DNA from: Salinispora tropica CNB-440 | GTDB taxonomy: Bacteria > Actinomycetota > Actinomycetes > Mycobacteriales > Micromonosporaceae | Reading direction: 5' to 3' | DNA length: 64,000 nucleotides | NCBI RefSeq assembly: GCF_000016425.1 | Contig: NC_009380.1 | Coordinates: 3,228,144 to 3,292,143, forward strand | In this document: positions 27,516 to 37,101 of the stretch, in pieces | How the letters are laid out: the number at the start of each line of letters is the position of its first letter | Numbering within the stretch: position 1 is the first letter of the stretch | Made by a program: the position numbers and the translations under genes | Notes under the pieces: generated by a model | The model's input: only the letters and a program-made list of their open reading frames with translations | What the model was told of the DNA's origin: nothing | The model's database searches: none

Positions 27516-28982
27516 GTGCCCGTCACCGCCGCCCCAACCGACCTGATCCCGGACACCGGCCTCCTCATCGGGGAGACGCGGTCGACCGACCCCACCGGGG
27601 GTGTACACCAGCACGTGTACGCCGGCGACGGCCGCCCCACCGCCGAGGTGCCGCTCGGCGGCGCCGTCGAGATGGACACGGCGGTCCGCACCGCCCGGGC
27701 CGCACAGGCCGCCTGGGCCGCGACCCGGGGCAACGTCCGGCGGGACCTTCTGCTGCGCCTGGCCGACCTGGTCGAGCGGGACGCGGCGGACCTAGCCGGG
27801 TTGCAGACCCTGGAGAACGGTTGCCCCCGGCAGTTCGCCTCCGCCATGCCTGGTGTCGCGATCGAACACCTGCGCTACTACGCCGGCTGGGCAGACAAGA
27901 TCGGCGGACAGGTGGTGCCGACCTGGCCCGTACGGGCCGTCGACTACACCCTTGACGAGCCGTACGGTGTGGTGGCATTGATCATCCCGTGGAACGGGCC
28001 GCTGGTCTCCGTGGCCCAGATGCTCGCGCCCGTCCTCGCCGCCGGCAACGTCGTCGTGCTCAAGCCATCGGAACTCGCGCCGTTCACCGCGCTGCGGATC
28101 GGGGAACTCGCGCTCGAAGCCGGATTCCCACCCGGTGTGGTGAACGTCGTGCCCGGCGCGGCGGCCGGCGGCGAGGCGCTCGTCCGGCACCCCGACATCG
28201 GGAAAGTGCACTTCACCGGTGGCGGGAACACCGCACGCACGATTCTCGCAGCGGCGGCCGAACACCTGGTCCCGGTCGGCCTGGAGCTCGGCGGCAAGTC
28301 CGCGCATGTCGTCTTCGGCGACGCCGACATCCGGATGGCGGCCCGACTGGCGATGAGCGGTGTGGTGGCGCTCAGCGGGCAGGGCTGCGCCAACGGCACG
28401 CGCGTGCTCGTCCACTCCTCGGTCTACGACGAGATGCTGCGGACGGTGACCGCCCGGCTGGCCCGGGTCCCGGTCGGCGACCCCGCCCAGGAACGCACCA
28501 TGATGGGCCCGGTGGTGAGCGAAGGCGCCTGCCGACGGATCCTCGGGGTCGTGGAGCGGGCCCGCGGAGCCCGGCACGGTCGCCTGTTGTCCGGCGGCGA
28601 GCGGCTCGGGGGTGACCTCGCTGCCGGATACTTCATCGGACCAACAGTCTTCGCCGATGTGGACCCGGCCAGCGAACTCGCCCAGGAGGAGATCTTCGGG
28701 CCGGTGCTGGCGTTCACCCCCTTCGACAGCGAGGAGGAGGCCCTCCGGCTGGCCAATGGCACCCGCTACGGACTCGGGGCGTACCTACACACCAGCGACC
28801 TACGGACGGCACACCGGGTGAGCCGGGCCGTCGCCGCCGGCAGTGTCTGGGTCAACGGCGTTCCCGGGGTGCTACCGTCGGCGCCCTTCGGCGGCGTCCG
28901 GCAGAGTGGCTGGGGTCGTATCGGAGGCGAGGCCGGCGTGCGGGAGTTCCTCCGTCCGAAAAACGTGTGGATCGCCAGCTGA
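27516..28982 (+). CDS. NAD(P)-dependent aldehyde dehydrogenase
   Basis: 488 residues, usual length. It oxidises an aldehyde to an acid. Motifs in order: IPWNGPL (N-proximal binding), KPSELAPFTALR, the cofactor loop FTGGGNTAR, catalytic base LELGGKSAH, catalytic Cys in GQGCANGTR, and EIFGPVLAF. FTGG replaces the commoner FTGS. The GTG start follows AGAAGAGG. It probably converts an aldehyde made by one of the oxidases in the cluster, or supplies a precursor; no substrate can be read. Confidence 0.92.
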   Translation: MPVTAAPTDLIPDTGLLIGETRSTDPTGGVHQHVYAGDGRPTAEVPLGGAVEMDTAVRTARAAQAAWAATRGNVRRDLLLRLADLVERDAADLAGLQTLENGCPRQFASAMPGVAIEHLRYYAGWADKIGGQVVPTWPVRAVDYTLDEPYGVVALIIPWNGPLVSVAQMLAPVLAAGNVVVLKPSELAPFTALRIGELALEAGFPPGVVNVVPGAAAGGEALVRHPDIGKVHFTGGGNTARTILAAAAEHLVPVGLELGGKSAHVVFGDADIRMAARLAMSGVVALSGQGCANGTRVLVHSSVYDEMLRTVTARLARVPVGDPAQERTMMGPVVSEGACRRILGVVERARGARHGRLLSGGERLGGDLAAGYFIGPTVFADVDPASELAQEEIFGPVLAFTPFDSEEEALRLANGTRYGLGAYLHTSDLRTAHRVSRAVAAGSVWVNGVPGVLPSAPFGGVRQSGWGRIGGEAGVREFLRPKNVWIAS

Positions 28983-29049
28983 ACAAATCGCCGCACCGAA
29001 CGGGCGGAACACCGACCCGGGAAGGGCCACGCGGGACACGCCGGCGGAT

Positions 29050-30873
29050 TCACAGCTGCCACGACCGGGCGGTCTCCTGCTCGGCCCACATCCGCGCGTA
29101 GCGGCCCTTCCGGGCCAGCAGTTCGTCGTGTCGGCCGGCCTCGACAACCGCCCCGTCGTCGAGCACCACGATCCGGTCGGCGTGCCGGACGGTACCCAGT
29201 CGGTGCGCCACGACCAGCACCGTTCGGTCCCGGATCAGGTCAGACAGCGCCTGCTGCACATGCCGCTCGTTGGTGGCGTCCATCGCCGCCGTCGGCTCGT
29301 CGAGCAGCACGATCGGAGCGTTCTTGAGAATCGCACGCGCCAGCGACACGCGCTGTCGCTCGCCACCGGAGATGGTGGTACCCCCTTCCCCGACCACAGT
29401 GTCACCGCCCTCGGGCAGTCGCGCCACGATCTCGTCCACCCTGGCCCGTGTGGCGGCCCGCCGCACCTCCTCGTCGGTGGCTTCCGGCCGGCCGAAGCGA
29501 ATGTTGTCCCACACCGACTCGCTGAACAGGTAGCTGTCCTGGAACACCACCGTCACCGCGTCGAACAGGCTCCGGTCGTCCAACTCGAGGAGGTCCACGC
29601 CGCCCACCCGCACGGTGCCGGAATCGGGTGCGAAGAACCGGGTCAGCAGGTGCAGACAGGTACTCTTGCCCGCACCGCTGCTGCCGACCAGCGCGGTCAC
29701 CGTACCGGCCGGCGCGGTGAAGGTGACGTCTCGCAGCGCCGGCCGCGTGGCACCTGGATAGGTGTAGCTCACCGACTCGAAGGCCACGTCGTGCCCCTGC
29801 GGCCGGGGGCCCGACCGGACCTCAGGGGGCAGGGGCTCGGCGAGCAGCGCGCCAAGCCGGTCGAGGGCCGCCTCACCGACCCGCAGGCTCTCGGTCTGCT
29901 CACCCATGGCCCGCAGCGGACCATGGACCCGCAGCGACAGTACCGCGAAGACGAGGAAGGTGGCCGGCGCCAGGTCACCACCGATCAGCAGGAACGCGCC
30001 GACCAGCAGAACCACCGGCAGGCCCAGCTCGATCACCGTCAGGAAGAGCACCAGCGGAACCACCAGGCGGCTGACCAGACCGATGCTGGCGTCACGGTGT
30101 CGGAGCAGGGCACGGGCCAGGCGGTCCGCCCGGTCGCCGGTGGCGCCGTGGGAGCGGGCGACGGCGATGCCGGAGACGTACTCCTGGAAGCGCGCCGCGG
30201 CCTGGCCACCGGCCCGGGCGCGCTCGGCCGCCAGCCGCGCGAAGGTGCGTTGCGACCACACGTACACCAGCATCGCCAGCGGCACGGTGCCCAACGCGGC
30301 CAGCCCCATCTGCCAGTCCACCAGCAGCAGACCCACGGCGATCACGATCGGTAGCAGGGCCGCGCCGATGATGGTGGGGATCGCGCCGAACACCACCGGC
30401 TCCAGTTCACTGAGGTGATGCGTGACGAGTGCGGTGAGGTCACCGCTCTGCCGGCTGGTGTGGTATCCGAGCGGCAGCCGCCGCAGGTGCTGCAACGCCC
30501 GCAGGCGCAGCTCGCCGAGCAGTTCGAAGGAGGCGACCCAGCTTTGCCGCTGGGCGACCAGGTCGAAACCGAACTGACCAAGCACCGCGGCGACGATGCC
30601 GACGGTCCACCAGAGGACTTCCCCCTGGCTGATCGCGGGCCCGCCCAGGTTCGCCTCCCGCAGCCGCTGCAGAACCACCACCAGCAGCCACACCGGCACG
30701 GCGGTGCAGACCGCCGCTGCCATCCGGGCGGCGATCCCCCAGAGCTGCTGGCGACGCAGCTGTGGGTCGGAGAGCTCCCACAGCCGCCGAATCAGGGCGG
30801 CGGTGCGCCCGGCCACCGGGCGGGTGGACGGCGGCCGAACGGGAGCGGTCGAGGGCGAGGGCGTGGTCGTCAT
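29050..30873 (-). CDS. ABC transporter, fused permease-ATPase (YbtPQ-like half 2)
   Basis: 607 residues: six transmembrane helices (about 60-330) and a C-terminal nucleotide-binding domain with Walker A GSSGAGKST, signature ISGGERQR and Walker B IVLLDEPTAA. It forms a heterodimer with the protein encoded just upstream; the start overlaps that stop as ATGA. Exporter-fold heterodimers of this type next to azoline NRPS genes include YbtP/YbtQ, which import ferric yersiniabactin, and the mycobacterial IrtAB. Import of a metal complex or export of the product are both possible. An Ala-Pro-rich N-terminal tail precedes the first helix. Confidence 0.92.
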   Translation of the reverse strand: MTTTPSPSTAPVRPPSTRPVAGRTAALIRRLWELSDPQLRRQQLWGIAARMAAAVCTAVPVWLLVVVLQRLREANLGGPAISQGEVLWWTVGIVAAVLGQFGFDLVAQRQSWVASFELLGELRLRALQHLRRLPLGYHTSRQSGDLTALVTHHLSELEPVVFGAIPTIIGAALLPIVIAVGLLLVDWQMGLAALGTVPLAMLVYVWSQRTFARLAAERARAGGQAAARFQEYVSGIAVARSHGATGDRADRLARALLRHRDASIGLVSRLVVPLVLFLTVIELGLPVVLLVGAFLLIGGDLAPATFLVFAVLSLRVHGPLRAMGEQTESLRVGEAALDRLGALLAEPLPPEVRSGPRPQGHDVAFESVSYTYPGATRPALRDVTFTAPAGTVTALVGSSGAGKSTCLHLLTRFFAPDSGTVRVGGVDLLELDDRSLFDAVTVVFQDSYLFSESVWDNIRFGRPEATDEEVRRAATRARVDEIVARLPEGGDTVVGEGGTTISGGERQRVSLARAILKNAPIVLLDEPTAAMDATNERHVQQALSDLIRDRTVLVVAHRLGTVRHADRIVVLDDGAVVEAGRHDELLARKGRYARMWAEQETARSWQL

Positions 30874-32666
30874 CGGCTCGCTCCGCTCCGCGTGTCGGTG
30901 GCGCCCAGGCTCCACCGGGCGCTGGTGGTCGCGTCCTCCCACAACCCGGCGTACGTTCCACCGGCCCGCAGCAGGTCCTCGTGGCGGCCACTTTCGACCA
31001 CCCGCCCGTCGGTCATCACCACGATCCGGCCGGCGTTCCGGACAGTGGTCAGCCGGTGCGCGATGACCAGCAGGGTGCGCCCGGCGGCGAGACTGGCCAC
31101 CGCCTGCTGGATCAACACCTCGTTCTCGGGGTCGGTGGACGCGGTAGCCTCGTCCAGCACCACCACCGGTGCGTCCTTGAGCAGGGCGCGGGCGATGGAG
31201 ATGCGCTGCCGTTCTCCACCGGAGAGGGTCGCGCCCCGCTCACCGACGATGGTGTCGTAGCCCTGTGGCAGGGCGAGGATGAAGTCGTGGCAGCGGGCCG
31301 CGCGGGCCGCGCGGTACACCGACTCGTCGTCCACATCGGGCTGGCCCAGCGTCAGGTTGGCCCGAATGGTGTCGTGGAACAGGAACGGATCCTGAAAGAC
31401 CACCGCGACGGTGTCCATGAGCTGGTCGACCGCCAATTCTCGAACGTCGACGCCGCCTACCGTGACCGTACCGGCACTGACGTCGAAGAATCGGGCTACC
31501 AGCCGCGCGATGGTCGTCTTGCCCGAACCGCTCGGACCGACGATTGCGGTGACCTCGCCCGGCTCGGCACGCAGCGTAACCCCCTCGAGCACCGTACGGT
31601 CCGGCCGGTAGCCGAACGTCACGTCGGTCAGTTCGACCGCGGCAGGACCGAGCGGCACCCGCTGGTGGGTGTCCGGCAAGGCTGGGGCATCCAGCAGCGC
31701 GGCGATCTCGTCCGCGCCGAAGCGGACCTGGCGGAGTTGGGAGCTGTACCCGGTCAGTTTGGTCAGAGGGGCTGTGTAGCCGAGCGACAGCAGCAGGAAG
31801 AGCAGCAGGGTGGGCAGGTCGACCGCGCCGTCCCGGTAGAGCCAGAGCCCCACCGGGACAACGACGACCACGTTCGCGGCCATCACCGTGAAGTACGCCG
31901 CGCCTCCCGGTAGGAAGGCAGTGCCCCAGCGGGTTTCCGCCGCAACGTAGCCGCGCACTGCGCCCGTGGCTCGGGCCACCGTGTCGGACTGCCGGTTGAA
32001 CACCTTGACGGTCTTGATGCCGTGCAGGAACTCGGTGATGGCCTGGTTCATCGCCATACCCGCGCCGTGCCACTGCGCGACCCAGGTTCCGGAGCCCCGG
32101 GTGGCATGCCGCAAGCCGAGCAGGGCCAGTGGAACGACCGCGACAGCGGCCAGCGCCAGACGCCAGTCGATGGCGAAGAGCCACACGGTGGTGGCAGCGA
32201 CCACGCTCAGGCTGGCGACGGCGTCGGGGAGCATGTGCGCGACGAAGACCTCGATCCGCTCCACGTCCTCCATTGCCAGCTTGCCGATCGCGCCGCTCCC
32301 CCGCCGACTCACCTCGCCGAGCGGCAGCACGGCAAGCCGGTTGGCGATACGCCGGCGTAGCCGATAGAGCAGCCAGTAGGCGCACAGGTGGCTGATCGCC
32401 AACGCTCCGCCCATCAGCGTGGTACCCGCGGCGATGGCGACCAACGCGACGAGCGCGTAGCGGGTCAGGGCACCACCATCCGGATCCACCTCGGTGACCA
32501 GCTCGACCGCGACCCGGTAGGCCATCAGGTAGGGCACGAGCTGACAGGCCACCGCCGCTACGGCGAGCAGCACCGCCGACAGGAGCCGACGGCGTTCCTG
32601 ACGGATCAGGTGCCGGAGCAGCCGCCGGCCACGTTGCTCGATGTCGGTCACCTTTGCGGTGGCCAT
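30870..32666 (-). CDS. ABC transporter, fused permease-ATPase (YbtPQ-like half 1)
   Basis: 598 residues with six transmembrane helices and an ATPase domain: Walker A GPSGSGKTT near residue 370, signature LSGGERQR, Walker B VVVLDEATAS. First gene of a two-gene operon encoding a heterodimeric transporter. The 122-base leader carries the shared 12-base cluster motif on the same strand, tying it to the biosynthetic genes. See the partner entry for likely roles; direction of transport is not deducible from sequence. Confidence 0.92.
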   Translation of the reverse strand: MATAKVTDIEQRGRRLLRHLIRQERRRLLSAVLLAVAAVACQLVPYLMAYRVAVELVTEVDPDGGALTRYALVALVAIAAGTTLMGGALAISHLCAYWLLYRLRRRIANRLAVLPLGEVSRRGSGAIGKLAMEDVERIEVFVAHMLPDAVASLSVVAATTVWLFAIDWRLALAAVAVVPLALLGLRHATRGSGTWVAQWHGAGMAMNQAITEFLHGIKTVKVFNRQSDTVARATGAVRGYVAAETRWGTAFLPGGAAYFTVMAANVVVVVPVGLWLYRDGAVDLPTLLLFLLLSLGYTAPLTKLTGYSSQLRQVRFGADEIAALLDAPALPDTHQRVPLGPAAVELTDVTFGYRPDRTVLEGVTLRAEPGEVTAIVGPSGSGKTTIARLVARFFDVSAGTVTVGGVDVRELAVDQLMDTVAVVFQDPFLFHDTIRANLTLGQPDVDDESVYRAARAARCHDFILALPQGYDTIVGERGATLSGGERQRISIARALLKDAPVVVLDEATASTDPENEVLIQQAVASLAAGRTLLVIAHRLTTVRNAGRIVVMTDGRVVESGRHEDLLRAGGTYAGLWEDATTSARWSLGATDTRSGASR

Positions 32667-32787
32667 CGGTCACCTCGTCTCCGCCCGCGCCTGCCGTACG
32701 ACCAGGCCGGACGCCCGGTCAACCCGCCGGGGCCCAGCAAGCGGAATGATAGTCTTTGTCGAAACCCCAGGGAACAGTTGTGTCGGG

Positions 32788-32799
32788 TCTGTAGTGTGT
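32788..32799 (-). promoter_or_regulatory. shared cluster motif before the ABC operon
   Basis: On the minus strand it reads ACACACTACAGA, 122 bases before the transporter start. Fourth copy of the pattern found before other cluster genes. Confidence 0.4.
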
Positions 32800-33162
32800 A
32801 GCGTGGCTTCCTTGCCGAAAACAAGGCGTCAGCCCGCACCCGACACCACCACCGCCACCACGTCGTCGACGCTCTCGCGATTCCCCGGGCGAATGCTCTC
32901 TCCACCGTCGACTCGATCACAACCGTGACGCTCGCCGGGCGCCCGTGTCGGCGGTCCTGACGGCAGAACCTGCTCGCGGGGCCGCCCGCTCCCGCCGTAC
33001 CCGATCCGACGGGCGGGGCGCGGACCGGCACGACTGGTCCCAGGAGGGTCGGCGACGGCGGCGCATTGGGAGCATGTCGGTGCCGTGACAAGGGAAGGTA
33101 CCCTGACGGGCCGGTTGTAGGTTCCTTCGCGCACGAACTCTCTGCCACCGCCGGAGGGCAAC

Positions 33163-33495
33163 ATGACAGACCAACCGCCGACTCAGCATTCCTCGCCGGC
33201 GTCACACCCGATGCCGGGCAACCCACCCTACCCGCCCTACGGGTATCCTGCGCCATTCAACACCTATGCGATTCTCGCGTTGATCTTCGGCGCGATGGTG
33301 TTTCCGCCATTGGGCATCTACTTTGGCAAGAAGGCCAAGGGCCAGATCGCCCAGACGGGCGAACGCGGGGTTGAGCTGGCCACCGCCGGCATCGTGGTTG
33401 GTTGGATCTTCACCATTCTCTACGGACTGTTCCTCGTCGTCTGGTGCGGCATGGCTACGGTTCTCCTCGGCTCCGAACTAAGGGATGTCTCGTAA
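33163..33495 (+). CDS. DUF4190-type small membrane protein
   Basis: 110 residues. A Pro/Tyr-rich cytoplasmic N-terminus (PYPPYGYPAP) is followed by two hydrophobic helices (TYAILALIFGAMVFPPLGI and ELATAGIVVGWIFTILYG) separated by the AKGQIAQTGERG loop typical of DUF4190. Function unknown; such proteins are common in actinobacteria. It marks the right border of the biosynthetic cluster before the mobile zone. Confidence 0.8.
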   Translation: MTDQPPTQHSSPASHPMPGNPPYPPYGYPAPFNTYAILALIFGAMVFPPLGIYFGKKAKGQIAQTGERGVELATAGIVVGWIFTILYGLFLVVWCGMATVLLGSELRDVS

Positions 33496-33530
33496 TTCGG
33501 TGGAGGCGTTGTGCGGCGACGGTGCTGGTG

Positions 33531-33850
33531 TCACCCGGCGAGGATGATGTTGTGGAGGTGGGCGATGCCGGATGCGGTGTCGGTCAATGTGTGGGCAGCG
33601 CGGCGGTTGTCGCGCAGGATCGTGAAGGTCTTCATGCGGGCCAGGGCGTGTTCGACCTGGGCTCGGACGGTGCGGTGGTGCTTGTTGAGGTCCTTCTTCC
33701 AGTCGGGTAGGTCACTGCCGTCGGCGGGTTTGCGGTACGGGATGATCACGTCGGTGTTGCCGCGGTAGGCGCCGTCGGCCATGATCGGCCGTCCTGCCAG
33801 TTTCTGGTCGATGCCCGAGGTGCGGTAGACGATGGTGTCGTCCCTTTAGA
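33531..33850 (-). pseudogene. IS5-type transposase C-terminal remnant
   Basis: Encodes DTIVYRTSGIDQKLAGRP, ADGAYRGN and VEHALARMKTF up to a natural stop, the second half of an IS5-family DDE transposase. The 5' half is missing, and the break is followed within 60 bases by the IS630 element. A homologous but different piece of the same transposase type lies at 45890-46110 on the other strand. Confidence 0.75.
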
Positions 33851-33935
33851 GGTACGACCCTGAGGTGAATCACCCATCGGGCAGGGAACAGCGGCGAGCC
33901 CCTCCTAGTGCAGCCCCGCATAAGTTCTTGACGGG

Positions 33936-35006
33936 TCATGCGGCCTTGAGGGGGCGGCCGTCGTAGGTCCAGCGGAAGGGTTTCGCGGTCCGGTTGTAGT
34001 GGGTGAAGAACTTGAGGATCTTGTTGGCGAGGTGCTCGCGGGAGGTGAACTCGCCGCGACGCAGTAGCCTGCGGGTCAGGATCGAGAAGACCAGTTCCAC
34101 TATGTTCAGCCAGGACGCGTGTTTCGGGGTGTAGGTCACGCTGAACCTCGGGCGTGCGGCCAGCCAGGCCCGGGTGGCTTTCGAGGTGTGACTGGACCCG
34201 TTGTCCAGGACCAGGTGAATCCGCAGGTGGGCAGGGGTTTCGAGGTCGATCTCGGTGAGGAAGTCGAGGAAGGCGTCGGAGTTGTTGCGGTCGATGATCT
34301 TCGGCCGGACGGTGCCGTCGGAGACGTCGAGGGCGGCCATCAGTGAGACGGTGCCGTGTCGGCGGTACTCGAACTCGCGGCGTTCCGGGCGGCGGTGCCC
34401 CGCGCGGCGGGTCCGGTATCGGCGTGACTTGGCCTGAATACCGGTCTTCTCGTCCACGCTGAGCAGTACCGTGCCGGCGGGAACATGCTGGTAGAGAGTG
34501 CAGATCTGCTCGGCACGGGCGAAGAAGCCGGGATCGTCGGGCCGGTTGAGCCAGCCCCGGACTCGGTGCGGTTTGATGTCGACACCGGCCAGGATCCGCC
34601 CGACCTGGCTGGCGGAGATCGCGATGCCGTGCCGCTGCCGCAGGTGCCCGGCGATCAGCGGGTGGGTCCATTGGGCGTCGGTGTCGGGTGGCTCACTGGT
34701 CGCGGTCGCGATGATCAGCAGGTGTACGTCGATGTCGTAGAGCGGCGGGCGTCCCGGGCGGGGCCGGTCGTTAAGGGCGCGCATGCCCCGGGTGCGGTAG
34801 TCGCGGCGGGTCTTACGCACGGTGGCCACCGTGCAGCCGACCTGCCGGGCGATCTGCGCGTTCGGGACCCGGTTCGCGGCGGCGAGCAGGATCCGGGCCC
34901 GGCGGACCTGCCGGAACTGTGCGCTGGACTGCCCGGCGATTCGGGTCAGGGCCTTGCGGCGGCGCCGGGTCAGCTGGACCCGGTCGACAGGTTGCAGCCT
35001 GGCCAT
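33936..35006 (-). CDS. IS630-family transposase
   Basis: 356 residues. N-terminal helix-turn-helix (NAQIARQVGCTVATVRK), linker RPRPGRPP, then a DDE catalytic core: SVDEKTGIQA (first Asp), LVLDNGSSHTS (second Asp), WLNIVELVFSIL (Glu). All three acids are intact. The start at 35006 (MARLQPVDR) is preferred; a frame running to 35213 would extend into the passenger promoter. Its stop lies just inside the left inverted repeat. Confidence 0.92.
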   Translation of the reverse strand: MARLQPVDRVQLTRRRRKALTRIAGQSSAQFRQVRRARILLAAANRVPNAQIARQVGCTVATVRKTRRDYRTRGMRALNDRPRPGRPPLYDIDVHLLIIATATSEPPDTDAQWTHPLIAGHLRQRHGIAISASQVGRILAGVDIKPHRVRGWLNRPDDPGFFARAEQICTLYQHVPAGTVLLSVDEKTGIQAKSRRYRTRRAGHRRPERREFEYRRHGTVSLMAALDVSDGTVRPKIIDRNNSDAFLDFLTEIDLETPAHLRIHLVLDNGSSHTSKATRAWLAARPRFSVTYTPKHASWLNIVELVFSILTRRLLRRGEFTSREHLANKILKFFTHYNRTAKPFRWTYDGRPLKAA

Positions 35007-35055
35007 CAGCGGCAAGCCCTCATTCCATGATCGACGAAGGTGACGATCATGGACG

Positions 35056-35469
35056 ATGCCGCAGGAACGGGCGTGTCGGCAGGTGACGACACGCCCGGAG
35101 TTGATCACACTGGACGCCGTGCCCGTACCCAGCAAACGCGTCAAGGACGACCTCGCCGCCGACCTCGACCACCACGCCTCACAGGTCTGGCCCGGCCTGG
35201 AAGAAGTCACCATCCGCTGGCGCGGCAGCCACGGCTACGTCACCGCCTGGACCAGTGAAGACGACGGCGTACCCGTCTGCCGCCTCGAATACCTCGGCTT
35301 CGACGACGTCTACGGCTTCGCCCTCCACGACCCGGCCACCGACACCTACACCCACAGCCTGCTCCCCGACGGACACCCCGAAGGCAGCCCACAAGACGCC
35401 CTCGACTGCGCCATACGACTGCACCTGACCGGCATCGCCGATCAGCCCCTCAACGACGAAGACGACTGA
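35056..35469 (+). CDS. passenger protein of the IS630 element, unknown
   Basis: 137 residues, acidic (ends LNDEDD), divergent from the transposase and wholly inside the inverted repeats. Segments such as VTIRWRGSHGYVTAW and CRLEYLGFDDVYGFALHD look like a small soluble alpha/beta domain. I do not recognise it. A GTG at 35119 is an alternative start. The codon third positions are strongly GC-biased, supporting real coding. It might modulate transposition or benefit the host. Confidence 0.65.
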   Translation: MPQERACRQVTTRPELITLDAVPVPSKRVKDDLAADLDHHASQVWPGLEEVTIRWRGSHGYVTAWTSEDDGVPVCRLEYLGFDDVYGFALHDPATDTYTHSLLPDGHPEGSPQDALDCAIRLHLTGIADQPLNDEDD

Positions 35470-35535
35470 CAACCAACCCCGCACGACCCGTCAAGAACTT
35501 ATGCGGGGCTGCACTAGCCGACTCGACGACACCGC

Positions 35536-35997
35536 TTACGGTGTCTGCATAGGCCGCAGTAACCTTCTAGCCACAATCCCGACAAGTGACAAAACAAGCA
35601 TCCAAGCGGCACCTGTCAGGAGGATCTGCACGAACCGAGGCACGACCCAACCATATGCGAAAAAAGTTAGGCCGTCGTGCTCGCGGGACGATTCTGGAAT
35701 CAACACCTCCCATTCATAGTTGCCATCTGGGTCTACTCCCAGAGCACTCCAGCCAGTAGTGACAGGAACACCATAGACCGGGCCTGAATTGTCGACTCCG
35801 ACCCGGTCCCAGTGTGCTACGCACCGACTGTGTTGTCTTTCTAGCCGATCATAGGTTACATAGCAATTGTCCACCGTGATTCGAGCTGGCGCCGGCATGA
35901 ACCCCACAGCGAAGGCGATCGCGGTCACGGTCACGGCTACGACAAGACTCGTTAGGGTTAGCGACCCTCGGCTGGTCGCGACGGTGGGCGCAGGCAT
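35536..35997 (-). CDS. hypothetical membrane protein
   Basis: 153 residues. A hydrophobic helix near residues 13-35 (TSLVVAVTVTAIAFAVGF), an extracytoplasmic domain of about 80 residues with two Cys that could pair (NCYVTYDRL and SRCVAHWD), and a second helix near the C-terminus (ILLTGAAWMLVLSLVGIVA). The base composition is less GC-rich than neighbours. The stop codon overlaps a small hairpin (GACACCG/CGGTGTC at 35528-35545). Not recognised. Confidence 0.6.
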   Translation of the reverse strand: MPAPTVATSRGSLTLTSLVVAVTVTAIAFAVGFMPAPARITVDNCYVTYDRLERQHSRCVAHWDRVGVDNSGPVYGVPVTTGWSALGVDPDGNYEWEVLIPESSREHDGLTFFAYGWVVPRFVQILLTGAAWMLVLSLVGIVARRLLRPMQTP

Positions 35998-36059
35998 GAT
36001 GTCCTATCGTGTCGGTTGTGGCGTAACGCGCGGACAGGGAAGGGCGTCCGGTGCACGGG

Positions 36060-36530
36060 CGGTGCAGACCGTGCACTCGCCGCGTGGAGGCTCGCGGGAC
36101 ATCGCGCACATCAGGTCCGCGCACACGGATGCGGACCTGGAACTACTCAGGGCCCAGGACCGGTGCGACTGTGGACAGGTACGTGCCGGCACGTCACCCT
36201 GGCTGGCCACAACCCGGGTCCAGAGATCGATGTTCGTCGACAACACACTCCGCCTCTGGCAGGACGGCGGCCCGAACCGACACCACGACCCCTGGGCCGG
36301 ACGGCACGTCGACACTACCCAACACCACATGCTGCCCCAACTCCTGCAACACCTACCACAAGACCTGACCGGCTTCCTCGCTGCCCTGACGAGGTGGGCG
36401 GATCAACACCCCACCTGGGCTCTCGGGGCCACGCGTTGGCACACGGGCAATGAACCGACACTTCGCCACCACAACACCGTGGGAGCCGAACGACCAAATC
36501 CCCAGGCTCCCGCCGTGGCACCATCACCCT
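36060..36530 (+). pseudogene. coding-like stretch, unrecognised, probably decayed
   Basis: One plus-strand frame shows strong GC third-position bias over about 400 bases, with protein-like segments (LRLWQDGGPNRHHD, then PQLLQHLPQDLTGFLAALTRW). No ribosome site or convincing start is visible, and downstream of about 36530 the best-looking frame changes. I read this as a fragment of a lost gene. It might be a frameshifted gene extending to about 36700. Confidence 0.3.
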
Positions 36531-37101
36531 GCGAATTCTCCGCGGGTACACACCCCGCGAGCCGACGGGACCGGCGGAGTGTGTCATCGGCTTCGATCAG
36601 GCCCTCGTCTTCCACTGCTCCGCCAGCCACATGCGCGACGACGTCTTCGTCGATGTGACGGTCGGTCCTCGCACCGGCATCCCACCGGCACGCCTTCGAT
36701 CCCGGCTCACCCATCCGGGCCATGACAACGTCCACAGTTCTGCCCGAGAGCTGGCGGACGTCTCGCCTCCCGCCGGCGCCACCCCAGCGACCCGCACCGA
36801 ACAGCCCAGCGGCGGGGCAGCGACGCCCGCGCCCGCACGGGTCACCCGACCTGACCCGGCGCCCACGGCCAGACGGGCCGCTCCTGTCCCGGCGCCGGAC
36901 ACCGGTGACACCGCCCCCCGCCACAGGCCCTGGGCGCGCTGGCACACGTCGTGGTCACCACCACGACCGCCACCGTCCTCGTGGGTCACCGCAGTCGCCG
37001 GGGGCCTGCGCCCGAGGGCACGATGCCTGCCTCCACTCGCTCATCGACGGGGAAGGACCAAGGATCGTCGAACGACTGTTCGGCGCCCACGCCGCTGGCG
37101 G
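36531..37101. other. stretch without a supported intact gene
   Basis: Several overlapping open frames on both strands, Pro/Arg/Thr-rich and without ribosome sites. One plus-strand frame from about 36532 (CVIGFDQALVFHCSAS) looks briefly protein-like, then degenerates into low-complexity sequence. Nothing recognisable. Confidence 0.4.

Larger units (their letters stand above)
33908..35514. mobile_element. complete IS630-family element with TA duplication
   Basis: About 1,607 bases bounded by 30-base terminal inverted repeats beginning GTGCAGCCCCGCATAAG; the match between ends is perfect over those 30 bases. Both ends are flanked by TA (33906-33907 and 35515-35516), the target duplication of IS630/Tc1 transposons. 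It carries a transposase and a divergent passenger gene. The perfect ends suggest recent movement. Confidence 0.92.

Noticed and set aside
31240..32673. 477-codon minus-strand frame over the ABC transporter
   Set aside because: Out-of-frame shadow of the transporter coding sequence.
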